DNA of 64,000 bases from positions 508,465-572,464 of the forward strand of contig NZ_JAALDK010000003.1 in assembly GCF_013366925.1 (NCBI RefSeq). The letters run 5' to 3'. Positions 9,534-18,846 of this stretch are shown here, in pieces. Position 1 is the stretch's first letter, and every line of letters starts with the position of its first letter. This stretch comes from Paraburkholderia youngii (GTDB taxonomy: Bacteria > Pseudomonadota > Gammaproteobacteria > Burkholderiales > Burkholderiaceae). The notes under the pieces are model-generated. The model saw only the letters and a list, made by a program, of their open reading frames with translations, made no database searches and had not been told where the DNA came from. The position numbers and the translations under genes are program-made.

Positions 9534-9887
9534 TCAGCTCACACGCCGATATTGCTGCCTCGGATGTCGACGGACCGTCGTGATGTCATCGCCGTCGAGC
9601 AGGGCATGCAACACGCTGGTCGTCATCGTCACGACCTCGGCCTTGTTGTCGGGCCAGATAAAATGGCTTGCCTCAAGGCGTTTCGTCATAAGCCAGAAGC
9701 CGCTACCATCCCAGCAAAGAATCTTGATTCTGTCTCGACGCCGGTTCCCGAAGATGTAAAGCGAGGAGTCCATTGGATTCAGGTGCATCGCCTGTTCAAC
9801 GAGAATCGACAGGCTGTTCATGCCGTACCGGAAGTCAACCGGATCGCGATGTAAATATACGCTCAGTTTTTCGTCGAACCGGAACAC
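9534..9887 (-). CDS. tnpB: IS66 accessory protein TnpB (IS66 Orf2)
   Basis: The 117-residue protein shows the IS66 Orf2 signature: VYLHRDPVDFRYGMNSLS, NRRRDRIKILCWDGSGFWL and SHFIWPD. Its biochemical role in transposition is not known in detail, but it is required in the family. Its start overlaps the end of tnpA by about 25 bases, which suggests translational coupling. Confidence 0.93.
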   Translation of the reverse strand: MFRFDEKLSVYLHRDPVDFRYGMNSLSILVEQAMHLNPMDSSLYIFGNRRRDRIKILCWDGSGFWLMTKRLEASHFIWPDNKAEVVTMTTSVLHALLDGDDITTVRRHPRQQYRRVS

Positions 9888-10357
9888 GGCATCCTCCCCA
9901 GGATCTGAATCAGCGTCGTCAGCTCGTCGATCGTCGCGATGGCCTTTCCGAACTGGAGCTCGACACCGTTGGACAGGCGCACATGCACTGCGAGTGTCAT
10001 TGACCCGGCTGACGCTGAGGCCGGTGGCGCCGTCGCCGCATGGACAACCGGGACGAAGGCGGCAGCATTCGCCACATGTGGCAGCACTTCATTGCCAGCG
10101 GCTGGAACATCAATCAGCACGCCCTCCAGGCTCGGTGAAGGCTGTTTGGTGTCGGCGTGCCTCTGCTGATATTGGGTCACCCAGGTACGCAGCAGATTCG
10201 GGTTGATGTCGTATTCGATTGCCGTGCGAGCTATCGATACGCCTGGCATCAAGCATAGACGGACAAGCTCATCGCGTGCCTCATTATCGTATTCGCGTCG
10301 GCCATCGCGTTTCTGGCCAATCACCAGACGGCTTCTCAAGTCTTTTTTCTCTGTCAT
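9863..10357 (-). CDS. tnpA: IS66 TnpA, helix-turn-helix protein
   Basis: The 164-residue protein has an IS3/IS66-type N-terminal helix-turn-helix (EYDNEARDELVRLCLMPGVS to DINPNLLRTWVTQYQ). The C-terminal segment VRLSNGVELQFGKAIATIDE is the usual IS66 OrfA ending. It is the first gene of the IS66 operon and overlaps tnpB. Confidence 0.93.
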   Translation of the reverse strand: MTEKKDLRSRLVIGQKRDGRREYDNEARDELVRLCLMPGVSIARTAIEYDINPNLLRTWVTQYQQRHADTKQPSPSLEGVLIDVPAAGNEVLPHVANAAAFVPVVHAATAPPASASAGSMTLAVHVRLSNGVELQFGKAIATIDELTTLIQILGRMPCSGSTKN

Positions 10358-10452
10358 CGGTGCAAGTGTCTACGTGTCCACGTGGACACGTAGCATCAGA
10401 GTGCAGCGATTTTCAGACAAGGGCGTCCTTGGTGGACCGCATACTCTCATCC

Positions 10453-11077
10453 GCCGGTACTGCTTCGCGTGCGCGTAGCGGCTGATCTGGGTGGCCAGGC
10501 GTGGTGCTTCGCGGTTGTAGTTCTGACGCAGTTTCAGGCCGTGCCGCGCAGCTGCCTTCACGAGGTGTTCACGACAGCGCTCCAGCAGTCGCGAGTCAGT
10601 CGGATGTGCGATCGCCTTGGGCATCACGGTCGTATCAACGATTACGCGTTTCGCGCTCGACGCCTTGATCACTCCGGCACGCTTCGCCGCGTCGATCGTC
10701 TCGGCGAGCAACTCCTCGACACCGGCTTCTCCCAACCGTTTGCGCCATCGCGTGAGGCTGGACGGATCGATCGGCGGTTCGGCCTGCAAGTACGTCTCGC
10801 CCGTAAAAACCTGCCAGTACGGGTTCTAAACCCATTGCCACACAACATCCTCGTCCGAGAGGTCGAAGGCGTGCTGCAGATACAGCAGACCAGCGATCAG
10901 TCGAGGCGAACTCGCAGGTCTGCCTTTACCCGAAACGAAACTCGCGCTCATCGATGCACTGAGCCGCTCCCAATTGATCAGCTCGGCCAGCCGTACCAGT
11001 GGATGCTTGAGATTGATCTGTTCGCGCAGTGGATGCCGGAACAAATCCTTCTCCGTTACAGGCGCCTTCGGACCCAT
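10453..11077 (-). pseudogene. IS5-family transposase, N-terminal part
   Basis: It begins MGPKAPVTEKDLFRHPL and contains the DUF772-type N-terminal domain (RPASSPRLIAGLLYLQ), then DPSSLTRWRKRLG and the first catalytic region VIVDTTVMPKAIAHPTDSRL. A TAG at 10826-10828 interrupts WQWV*NPYWQ, where the family has a glutamate codon, so the gene carried a nonsense mutation besides the IS66 insertion. The rest is at 7151-7848. Confidence 0.85.
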
Positions 11078-11204
11078 CTAAACCTCGTCAGAATTTGCAG
11101 GCTATACCCAGCAATATGCCAGGTCTCTGCAATTCCAACAACACGATTTCCGCCGGAAACCCCCAACGCTTAAGGCTCTACGGTTTGTTCAGGCTGGACT
11201 AGCG

Positions 11205-12724
11205 AGGGCGTGGCTCGCGTGACTGTGGCGCATCCAGTGCGGACTCGCGATACCCGCGTCGCCGTCTTCGCCCAGACTCGCGACCAGTGATGTCTTCGGG
11301 TTCCAGCGTTGTGGCGTGACAGGCAGGCGTCGCTGTGCAAGGTACTGATCGAGCGCAGTACGCGCGACCGGCGGCAGTGCCACCTTGCCGGGCTTGCTGC
11401 CCTTGCCGACCAGATGCAGCCAGTGATCACCGTGCCCGTCCACGCGGATGCTGCCGACCCCGGCGCCGACCAGTTCGCTCGCGCGCAGACCCGTCGCGTA
11501 GCCGAAGTCAAGCAGGAAGCGCAGCCGCTGCGCCGCTGGCTCCGACCAGCCATAGGACCCTCCGAGGCCGTCGGCAATCGCGCGGACCAGCAGCCACTCA
11601 CCCTCGGTGAAACCGCGCGTCGTGTCCAGCGCTGGCTGCGAGGCGTGGCCTCGGACCTTGACGCCGGAAAACGGATTGGCGAGCACGTAACGCTGCTCGA
11701 TCAGCCAGCGAAACAGCGCCGAGAGCACCGTCAGTGCGTAGGCTGCTGAGCGCGCTGACAGGCCGCTCGTAAAGGGGCGCCATTTGACGGAATCGCGCGG
11801 CCGCGGTGGCCCGACCCAGCGCTCGCGCGGCGCCGGACGTCTCACGAACGCCCGGTAGGCGATCGCGTCGTCGGTTGTCAGTGACGACAGCGCCCGCCCG
11901 CGTTCGACGATCGCCCACAGGATCAGCCGCTTGGCCTCCTTGCGATAGGCGCGCTGCGTCGTCGCTGTTTCGTGCAGCGCAAGCCACGCCTGTACCGCCT
12001 CGTAATCGTTCGTCGCGTTCAGCGTGCAGGCATTACGCGGCGCCCGGAAACTGCCCTGCAAGCCATCGACCTCGTGCGGCAGGCGCAACTCTTCCCACGG
12101 CACGATGCTGCGTGGCTGGGTGACCGCGACCAGTGCGCGGGCGCGCTCGGTCAACAGCGGATGCCCGGCGAAGAAGGCTTCGACTTGCCGAGCCCCCATC
12201 GCGCCGAGCCCCTCGATCGTTCGCCACCATCCGCGCCGTCGCGGGATGCGTACGGTCAGTTCCGAGAGCGTATGGATGCCGTGTGCACGCAGGGCATTCG
12301 CGGTCCGGGGTGCGAGCCACCGTTCAATGTCGTCGCTGATCTGGGGCTGTGGCGCATTCACCGAGGGCAACGTCCTGAGCGCGTGTTCAACTGCCTTGGC
12401 TCGCCCCTGCCGCTCTTGGGGCGTGTGCTGGAATACCGCCGCCAGATCCAGTCGATGGCGGCTTTCGGCGAACGCGATGAGCTGCCGGCGGATGCGGCCG
12501 AGCATGCCACGTGCGGACTGGCCCGACGCCTTGAGGCCAGGCAGGTAGCGCAGGACGGTTGCACGTGAACTGAGGCCTGCATACCAGCCACGCAGCGCGG
12601 CCAGCGCATCGGCATCCGGGAACCCGGGTTCGGCAGGCGTCGCGGCCGGGGGCGCCGGGGCAGACGCGTCTTCATCGGTTGAGGTTACGTACGTAAAATT
12701 AAGATGGTAGCCCGATAATATCAA
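11205..12724 (-). pseudogene. Transposon-encoded tyrosine recombinase, interrupted and internally deleted
   Basis: This is a phage-integrase-type recombinase with a DUF3701-like N-terminal domain (FPDADALAALRGWYAGLSSR), a SAM-like core-binding region and the catalytic domain (Arg in TGLRASELVG, HWMRHSH box). It probably resolves Tn3 cointegrates. Compared with the related copy at 59091-60826 it lacks about 37 codons between GEDGDAGI and ASPHWMRHSH, which removes part of the catalytic fold. The last 44 codons are displaced to 6976-7110 by an IS5-family insertion. The start at 12724 is the outermost possible one. Confidence 0.85.
12685..12696. promoter_or_regulatory. Perfect palindrome in recombinase/transposase divergent region
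   Basis: TTACGTACGTAA is a perfect 12-bp palindrome between the divergent recombinase and transposase starts. That is where Tn3-family elements usually keep their resolution site and operators. Its role is inferred from position only. Confidence 0.4.
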
Positions 12725-12778
12725 TTATTGGTCTGTCACGCTTTAAACTGGCGCCCTTTCAGTTTCTTCCGCCTCTGG

Positions 12779-15736
12779 ATGCGCGCCCACAACGACCATC
12801 TCGCCCTGCTGCCCGAAGCAGAACGGCAAGCGCTCTATGACCGCCCCGAATTCGATGATTTCCAGCGCGCGGGGTACTTTGCCTTCACCGCCGACGAACT
12901 GGCGCTAGCGGAACGGCGCCGCGGCCTGAACGAACAAATACTCTGTCTGCTGCAAACCGGCTATTTCAAGGCCACGCGGGCGTTTTTTACGTTTACGGAA
13001 CCTTCCGCTGGAGGATGCGGGATACCTGCGCGAACGCTATTTCCCTCAACAGGCGCTTTCGCCAAGACTCATCCGGTCTGCGGAAATCTACGCGCAGCGA
13101 CGCGAAATCCTTTCACTGTTCCGCTTTCGCCTCTGGTCGAAGCACGACAGCCCGTCACTCACGCAACGCACCGCACAACTGGTACGGCGCGATGTGACAC
13201 CCGCATACGTGGTCACCGAACTCATCATCTGGCTGAACCAGCAACATATCGTACGGCCGGGTCATACCACCTTCCAGACGATCATCAGTACCGCGCTGCG
13301 TGAAGAACGGCAACGACTGGCCGCGCTGATCGAGGCGCAAATCACCGATGACGTCAAGGCCTCGCTACAAGGCCTGCTCGTACGCGACGAGTCGCTGTCC
13401 GAACTCGCTGCTATCAAGCAGGATGCGAAATATTTCGGACCTCACATGATGGGACGCGAGCGCCGCAAGCGCGCCACGCTCGAACCCGTCTACAACGCCG
13501 CCCGACCCATCCTGCCCCAACTCGGTATCTCACAGCAGAATATCGCGTATTACGCGAGCTTGGCACATTTCTATACCATCTATGACCTACGTCAGCCGCA
13601 ACCCGGGCAGTCATTCCTGTACCTGCTGTGCTACGCCTGGCAGCGCTACCGGCAGCTGAACGACAATCTCGTCGATGCCCTGCGCCATCACACGAAGAAG
13701 TTCGAAGACGACAGCAAGGCCAGTGCCGATCACGCTTTCATTCACGCCAAGCTTCAGCGGCAGAAAGATACACCTCAGGTCGGCAGGCTCCTGCAGCTCT
13801 ACGTCGATGACTCGCTCGACAATGTCACGCCGTTCGGAATCGTGCGGCACCAGGCATTCAGCATCCTGCCCAAGGCTGACCTACAGCAGGTCGCCAGCCT
13901 GTTGAGCACTAAGCCCCTCAGCCAGATGGAGCTGCGCTGGCAGGCCGTCGACGAGGTCGCCGGGCAGATTCGCACGCGGCTCCGGCCGCGGGCGACGACA
14001 CTCCAGTTTTCGAGCGCACGCAACGACGATCCATGGCTTGCGGCCCTGCACTGGATGCGAGGGGTGTTCGCTCGCCGGCAGCGCCTTGACCGACAACCGA
14101 TCGACGACATTCCTCCCAATACAATCCCGGAGCGACTGCGCCCGTATCTGCTCACCTTTGGCGACCGGGGCCAGCCCACAGCCCTTCGCGGCGATCGCTA
14201 TGAATTCTGGGTCTACCGGCAACTGCGCAAACGCATCGATAGCGGCGATCTGCCTCTGAATGACAGTACCCAGCATCGACAGTTCAGCGACCATCTTGTT
14301 CCTGCCGATCGTACGGCAGCCGTGCTCGACAAACTGGATCTCGCCTAGTTGCACCAACCGGTACAAGTCACCGTTGCCGCCTTGTGCGACGAGCTTCGCA
14401 AACTCTGGCAGTGCTTTGACCATGAACTGCGACAGGGCAAGCTCAAACACCTTGACTACGACGCGCAACACAGCACCCTGACGTGGCGCAAACCCAAGGC
14501 CGACAAAAACGCCACACAGCAGGAAAGCTTCTACGCGAAGCTGCGCGCGCTACGCGACATTGCCGACATCATCCGGTTTGTGAATGAGCGTTGCGGCTTC
14601 CTGTTGACGATGACGCCCCTGCAACCCCGTTACGCGAAGAAGATCGCCGACGCGGACAGCTTGATGGCGGTGATTATTGCGCAGGCCACCAATCTCGGCA
14701 ATCTCGCCATGTCCAGACCTGCGATATCCCGTATCACACACTCGACGAAACATATCGCCAGTACTGCCGTCTGGCCACACTGCGGGCTGCCAACGACCGG
14801 GTTGCCAACTTCATCGCACAATTACCGATCTTCGAGTACTACTCGTCCGATCTTGGCGCACTTTTCGGTGCCATCGACGGACAGAAGTTCGCTGCCGCCA
14901 CTCCGACCGCAAAGGCGAGGCACTCGCGCAAATATTTCGGTCGCGAACGGGGAGTCGTCGCCTTTACCTCCCTCACCAATCAGTTACCACAACACGACCG
15001 ATATCGCGCCGACGATTATCACCGGAGACATGCACAGCATCAACAAGATGAATTTCGCGGCCATGTACTGGTTCGAGATGGACTTTGCGCCGCGCTTCAC
15101 CAACCTGCAAGCACAGCTAAAACATCTGTTTTGCGGCGACGACATTGAGCAGGACGACAATTTCCTGATCAAACCCGCTGGACAGATCGACTTGCCCGCC
15201 ATCTGCGACGATCCGTGTGTCTTCGAACAGATCATCGCGTCACTCAGCATGAAGGAAATGAGCCAGCAGGCACTGGTTCGCAAGCTTTGCGCATTGTCTC
15301 CACATCACCGCACGCGCCGTGCCGTCTTCGAGTTCGGTAAACTCGTGCGCAGCATCTACACGCTGCGCTACATGCGCGACCCACAACTGCAGCGCAACGT
15401 CCATCGTCCGCAGAACCGGATCGAAGCGTATCACGCGCTGCGCGGCTTCATCGCCGAGGTCAGTGGCAGAAAGCACCTGATCGGCAAGACCGATCACGAC
15501 ATTGCGATCAATAACGAGTGCGGCCGGCTGCTGGCCAATGTCGTGACCGCCTTCAACTCGGTACTGCTCTCACAACTGAACGCTACCAACGGGAGGGAAA
15601 TGAGAAGGCGCTCGCGATGCTGAAGAAGATTTCTCCGGTGGCGTGGCCGCGCATCCACTTCCTCGGGCATTACACGTTTCGCAACGAGAACCCGATCGAC
15701 ATCGCGGCCATGCTTGCGGGTCTCGACCTTCTCTAA
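12779..15736 (+). pseudogene. tnpA: Tn3-family transposase TnpA, multiply frameshifted
   Basis: Almost the whole length of a Tn3-type TnpA (about 980 codons) can be read, but not in one frame. Lesions seen are a frameshift near 12995, a stop at about 14346, a frameshift after NLGNLAMSR near 14719, a deletion of about 65 bases near 14987 and a final frameshift near 15590. Recognisable parts are QNIAYYASLAHFYTIYDLRQ, GQKFAAATPTAKARHSRKYF (first catalytic region) and the tail HYTFRNENPIDIAAMLAGLD. It is divergent from the recombinase and ends 20 bases before the right terminal repeat. It is non-functional. Confidence 0.9.
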
Positions 15737-15756
15737 CCACCTGAAATCAAGGGACT

Positions 15757-15794
15757 TCCATTCCAAAATTTCTGCGGTTCCGGCTTACAACCCC
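15757..15794 (-). repeat. Right terminal inverted repeat of Tn3-family transposon
   Basis: Read inward it is GGGGTTGTAAGCCGGAACCG and so on, the partner of 6916-6953. It lies 20 bases past the transposase end and abuts the 3' side of the carbamoyltransferase gene. Confidence 0.8.
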
Positions 15795-15821
15795 ATGTAC
15801 GGCCAGGTCTCAGGGCTGATG

Positions 15822-17555
15822 TCAGGTGTAACCTGGGTTTTTCTCAACGAGGTAGTTGCCAAGCACGAGGTAGTCGATGTCAGTCTTCAAGAATGTATTA
15901 ATGGCGTCCTGAGGGCTGCACACAATCGGCTCGGAGTCGTTGAAGGAAGTGTTTAGCAGCAGCGGAACGCCTGTGAGTGCCTCGAACTCAGAAATCAAGC
16001 GGTAGTACTCAGGGTGATCCTCCCGATAAACCGTCTGCGCACGTACAGTTTGGTCAAAATGAACGACTGCCGGGATCGCACCCGCCTTTTCGGGGTGGAC
16101 CACTGACGTCGTAAGCATGTACTTTCCTGCATTCACGTCGGTACTTCCGATGAACCATTCCTCTGCACGTTCTCCGAGAATGCTTGGACAGAACGGACGG
16201 TAAAGTTCGCGATGCTTCACCTTGACGTTCATCAATTCGCGGATGTCTTTGTTGCGTGGATCTGCTAGCAAGCTACGCGCACCAAGCGCACGCGGCCCCC
16301 ACTCCATCCCACCACTGAACCAACCGACAATGTTGCCATCAGCGATAAGCTGCGCGGCTTTCCCCGCAACTTCCACCTTGTTGTAGTTCAGGTTCGTGCG
16401 AGAAAGCACCGCCTCGATTTCATCGTCAGTGTAGCTCGGGCCGAGGTAGGCGTTCGTAAACACATAGTCCCGCGGCCGACCAAGCATTTGATTCCAAATC
16501 AGGAATGCAGCCCCCATCGCGGTGCCAGCATCGTTGGAGGCCGGCTGAATAAAGATATTGTCGAACAGCTTCTCACGCACAATCGCGCCATTAGCTGCAC
16601 AATTTAGCGCGACGCCCCCGGCCATGCACAACTTGCGATGGGTTTGATAATCGAAACGACGCAGGATTTCTACGAGCACCTGTTCGGTCAGCAACTGCAG
16701 GCCAGCTGCGACATTCACGTAGGCCTGCCAGTTCTCGACGTTGAAGTCCACAGGCTCATAGCGCCTTGGCAGGCCGAAAAGCGTCTCCAACGGAGAGAAG
16801 TCTGGCGATTCATGACGCAGCACGGCCAGATCGACGCTCATGTTTTGCTTGTTAGTCACAATCTTCGCAAATAGGTCAATGGTTTTGGTAGCGTCGCCAT
16901 AGGCGGCGAGACCCATGACCTTGGACGCATCGTACTGGCTAAAGCCAAGATATTTGGACAGCTTCTCCCACACAAACCCGAGTGAATTCGGAAAAATAAA
17001 ATCGTGCACTTTGCGCAGTTGCGTGCCCTCTCCGTAGTACAGCGAAGTACTCGCCCATTCCCCGATTCCGTCAATCACGAGCACCGCGGCCTTATCGAAC
17101 TGCGACACGTGGAAGGCGCTTGCGGCGTGGCAATCGTGGTGCGGCAGAAAGTGGAAGGTCCCCCTGAATCCGGCGTTCTCAATCAGTTGCCTGCGCGCGG
17201 ACAGCACCCCATCAATGAAGTCCAGCCTCCCTTCGATTGTCTGGTAGCTCTCCTTCTCCAGCGGCCACACGTGAGGCGTGTCGTTCGTATCTCGCCATTG
17301 TGCCACGCCCTCTTGAAGAATTTCAGGGCTGAAGGAGTAACCGAGGTGCTCACAGTCGGCAAGCGTGATGCCCGCAGCCTCGAGACACTTATTGATCGCG
17401 AGCCATGGCAACTCGCCCGTCGTCTCGGGACTGGCGAGTTTCCCATGCTTGATGCGATTTAGACGCTCCTCTTCGATCGCCATTACGACTTGCCCATCCT
17501 TGATAAGACAAGCGGCAGATTCGTGGTAAGCGGCGTTAATACCAAGTACATACAT
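15822..17555 (-). CDS. O-carbamoyltransferase (NodU/CmcH/TobZ family)
   Basis: The protein has 577 residues, full length for the NodU/CmcH family, which transfers a carbamoyl group from carbamoyl phosphate to a hydroxyl on a sugar or antibiotic. The N-terminal ASKHA-fold domain has INAAYHESAACL, the metal-binding FLPHHDCHAASAFH, and VIDGIGEWAS. The C-terminal YrdC-like region has GMEWGPRALGARSLLADPRN, YRPFCPSIL and LLNTSFN. It is intact. No nodulation or antibiotic genes remain beside it: a Tn3 end lies 28 bases past its stop, and an IS3 element truncates the gene upstream. The substrate cannot be told. Confidence 0.9.
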   Translation of the reverse strand: MYVLGINAAYHESAACLIKDGQVVMAIEEERLNRIKHGKLASPETTGELPWLAINKCLEAAGITLADCEHLGYSFSPEILQEGVAQWRDTNDTPHVWPLEKESYQTIEGRLDFIDGVLSARRQLIENAGFRGTFHFLPHHDCHAASAFHVSQFDKAAVLVIDGIGEWASTSLYYGEGTQLRKVHDFIFPNSLGFVWEKLSKYLGFSQYDASKVMGLAAYGDATKTIDLFAKIVTNKQNMSVDLAVLRHESPDFSPLETLFGLPRRYEPVDFNVENWQAYVNVAAGLQLLTEQVLVEILRRFDYQTHRKLCMAGGVALNCAANGAIVREKLFDNIFIQPASNDAGTAMGAAFLIWNQMLGRPRDYVFTNAYLGPSYTDDEIEAVLSRTNLNYNKVEVAGKAAQLIADGNIVGWFSGGMEWGPRALGARSLLADPRNKDIRELMNVKVKHRELYRPFCPSILGERAEEWFIGSTDVNAGKYMLTTSVVHPEKAGAIPAVVHFDQTVRAQTVYREDHPEYYRLISEFEALTGVPLLLNTSFNDSEPIVCSPQDAINTFLKTDIDYLVLGNYLVEKNPGYT

Positions 17556-17636
17556 CTTGGAGTCCTTTAAGGTTGAGGCTACTTCAATACTTCACTGACC
17601 AGTATCTCGACGATGCATTGATTACCGGAACAATGC

Positions 17637-17915
17637 CTAGCAACACATCCAGCGTTCGTTTAGAGGAAATCGCTCGTCAAAATCTCTACTTTCCACCAGG
17701 AAATCTATGAAATCCGAGGCTGTTGCTTCCTCGCTGGTGCCAGAGAAAAATTCCCTGGTCATGGATGACGAGTGGTCAACTGAAATTTTCTTGTAAAAAT
17801 GCAATTTCGAAAAAACTGGAAAAAATCCAGTGCATTTTGCCGGCTGACCAGTTTTTTCATCGATTTCCTCATAAGTAAGCTCGCTGCGGCTTATCATTGT
17901 CGGCGTGGATTTGAC
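17637..17915 (-). pseudogene. Unknown small gene truncated by IS3 insertion
   Basis: About 90 codons are readable, ending RDFDERFPLNERWMCC. No family is recognised. It lies on the same strand as the carbamoyltransferase, 81 bases upstream, so the two may have formed an operon. The N-terminal end runs directly into the end of the IS3 element at about 17913, so the original start is probably lost. The ATG at 17924 lies in IS sequence. Confidence 0.4.
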
Positions 17916-17936
17916 GTATCCCATAGCCGAGGGAAT

Positions 17937-18827
17937 TCAGGCGGCTCGGTGGGCAGCGAGCCAGTTCTTCTCGAACGTCATAGGGCTGACGTAATCGAGC
18001 GTCGAGTGTAGCCGATGGGCATTGTAGAAACCCAGCCAATCAACGATTTCGTCCATCACCGCGCGCCGTGTGGCGAAGTGCCGACCATGCAGGCGACCGA
18101 CTTTCAGCGAAGCCCACAAGCTTTCGGTCGGCGCGTTGTCCCTGCAATCGCCACGGCGGCTCATCGACGAACGCATCCCATATGCTTTCAGCGTGTCCTG
18201 AAACAGCCCGCTGCAATACTGGCTGCCCCGGTCGCTGTGCATGATCAGGCCCGGCGGCGGACGCCGTCTGAACCATGCCATGCGCAGCGCGTCAGTGACC
18301 AGCTCGGCCTTCATGTGAGGCTGCATCGACCAGCCCACCACCTGCCGGCTGAACAGGTCGATGATGACCGCCAGATAAACCCAGCCTTCTGCAGTCGCGC
18401 CGTACGTGATGTCGCTCGTCCAGACCTGATTCGGCGCACTCGTCGTGAAGTTACGCTTCAGCAAGTTCGGCGCGACCGGCAGGTTATGGTTCGAATTCGT
18501 CGTCGCGATGAACTTGCGCTTGTGCCGAGCACGAATGCCGTGCCGCGCCATCAGATGGCGAACCCGCTCCTTACCCACGCGCACACCACGTGCAACCAGT
18601 TCTTTCGTCATGCGCGGCCAGCCGTACTCACCCTTGACCTGCGCATGGATCGCGCGGATGTTGGCCAGCACGGCATCGTCGCTGATTCGTACCGGGCTGT
18701 GCCTCTCCCGGCCCGCTGCAGCCCGCTGACGCCGCTGGTGATACCCGCTCGGGCTGACCTCCAGCAACTCGCACAGCAGCGACGCCGGCCAGCGCTTGTG
18801 CTCCCGTTCGATAAAGGCGTACTTCAC
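17937..18827 (-). CDS. IS3-family transposase OrfB
   Basis: The 296-residue protein has an N-terminal HTH_21 region (KYAFIEREHKRWPASLLCEL) and an rve DDE core: VWTSDITYGATAEGWVYLAV, MHSDRGSQYCS and the glutamate in DNAPTESLWASLK. It is intact. It starts at a GTG (18827) overlapping the OrfA stop in another frame. IS3 elements normally make the OrfAB transposase by -1 frameshifting, which here would first require intron splicing. Confidence 0.92.
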   Translation of the reverse strand: MKYAFIEREHKRWPASLLCELLEVSPSGYHQRRQRAAAGRERHSPVRISDDAVLANIRAIHAQVKGEYGWPRMTKELVARGVRVGKERVRHLMARHGIRARHKRKFIATTNSNHNLPVAPNLLKRNFTTSAPNQVWTSDITYGATAEGWVYLAVIIDLFSRQVVGWSMQPHMKAELVTDALRMAWFRRRPPPGLIMHSDRGSQYCSGLFQDTLKAYGMRSSMSRRGDCRDNAPTESLWASLKVGRLHGRHFATRRAVMDEIVDWLGFYNAHRLHSTLDYVSPMTFEKNWLAAHRAA

Positions 18828-18846
18828 GGCGATTCTTTCGCAAAGT
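18824..18846 (-). CDS. IS3 OrfA, last codons (3' exon)
   Basis: This is the short 3' exon beginning ACTTTGCG after the intron end. Joined to the 5' exon at 20687 it gives KKAAAYFAKESP and a stop, the standard OrfA C-terminus. It overlaps the OrfB start. Confidence 0.7.

Larger units (their letters stand above)
7849..10444 (-). mobile_element. IS66-family element with 8-bp target duplication
   Basis: The element is 2,596 bp, with inverted ends starting GTATGCGGTCC at both sides. The 8-bp direct repeat TCTCATCC occurs at 7841-7848 and 10445-10452, the duplication length expected for IS66. It carries three genes in the classic order tnpA, tnpB, tnpC on the minus strand, all open. This is the youngest and most complete insertion in the nest and may be active. 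Confidence 0.95.
7111..11200 (-). mobile_element. IS5-family element, interrupted by IS66
   Basis: The inverted ends are AGTCGGGTCTGAA (7111) and AGTCCAGCCTGAA (reverse complement from 11200). They are flanked by the direct repeat AGCG at 7107-7110 and 11201-11204. Without the nested IS66 element and its duplication the element is about 1.49 kb. It lies in a tyrosine recombinase gene. Confidence 0.85.
6916..15794. mobile_element. Decayed Tn3-family transposon with nested IS elements
   Basis: The ends are imperfect 38-bp inverted repeats starting GGGGTTATAAGCTGGAACCG (left) and GGGGTTGTAAGCCGGAACCG (right, reverse complement). The five flanking bases are TTGTA and ATGTA, matching at four of five positions, as expected for a worn Tn3-type 5-bp target duplication. 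Inside are a divergent tyrosine recombinase and a transposase, both broken. An IS5-family element sits in the recombinase gene and an IS66 element in the IS5 element. Removing both insertions leaves a transposon of about 4.8 kb that encodes only its own mobility. Confidence 0.85.

Noticed and set aside
7111..11200. Treating the IS66 and IS5 genes as one composite element
   Set aside because: Separate inverted ends and separate target duplications of 8 and 4 bp show two independent insertions.
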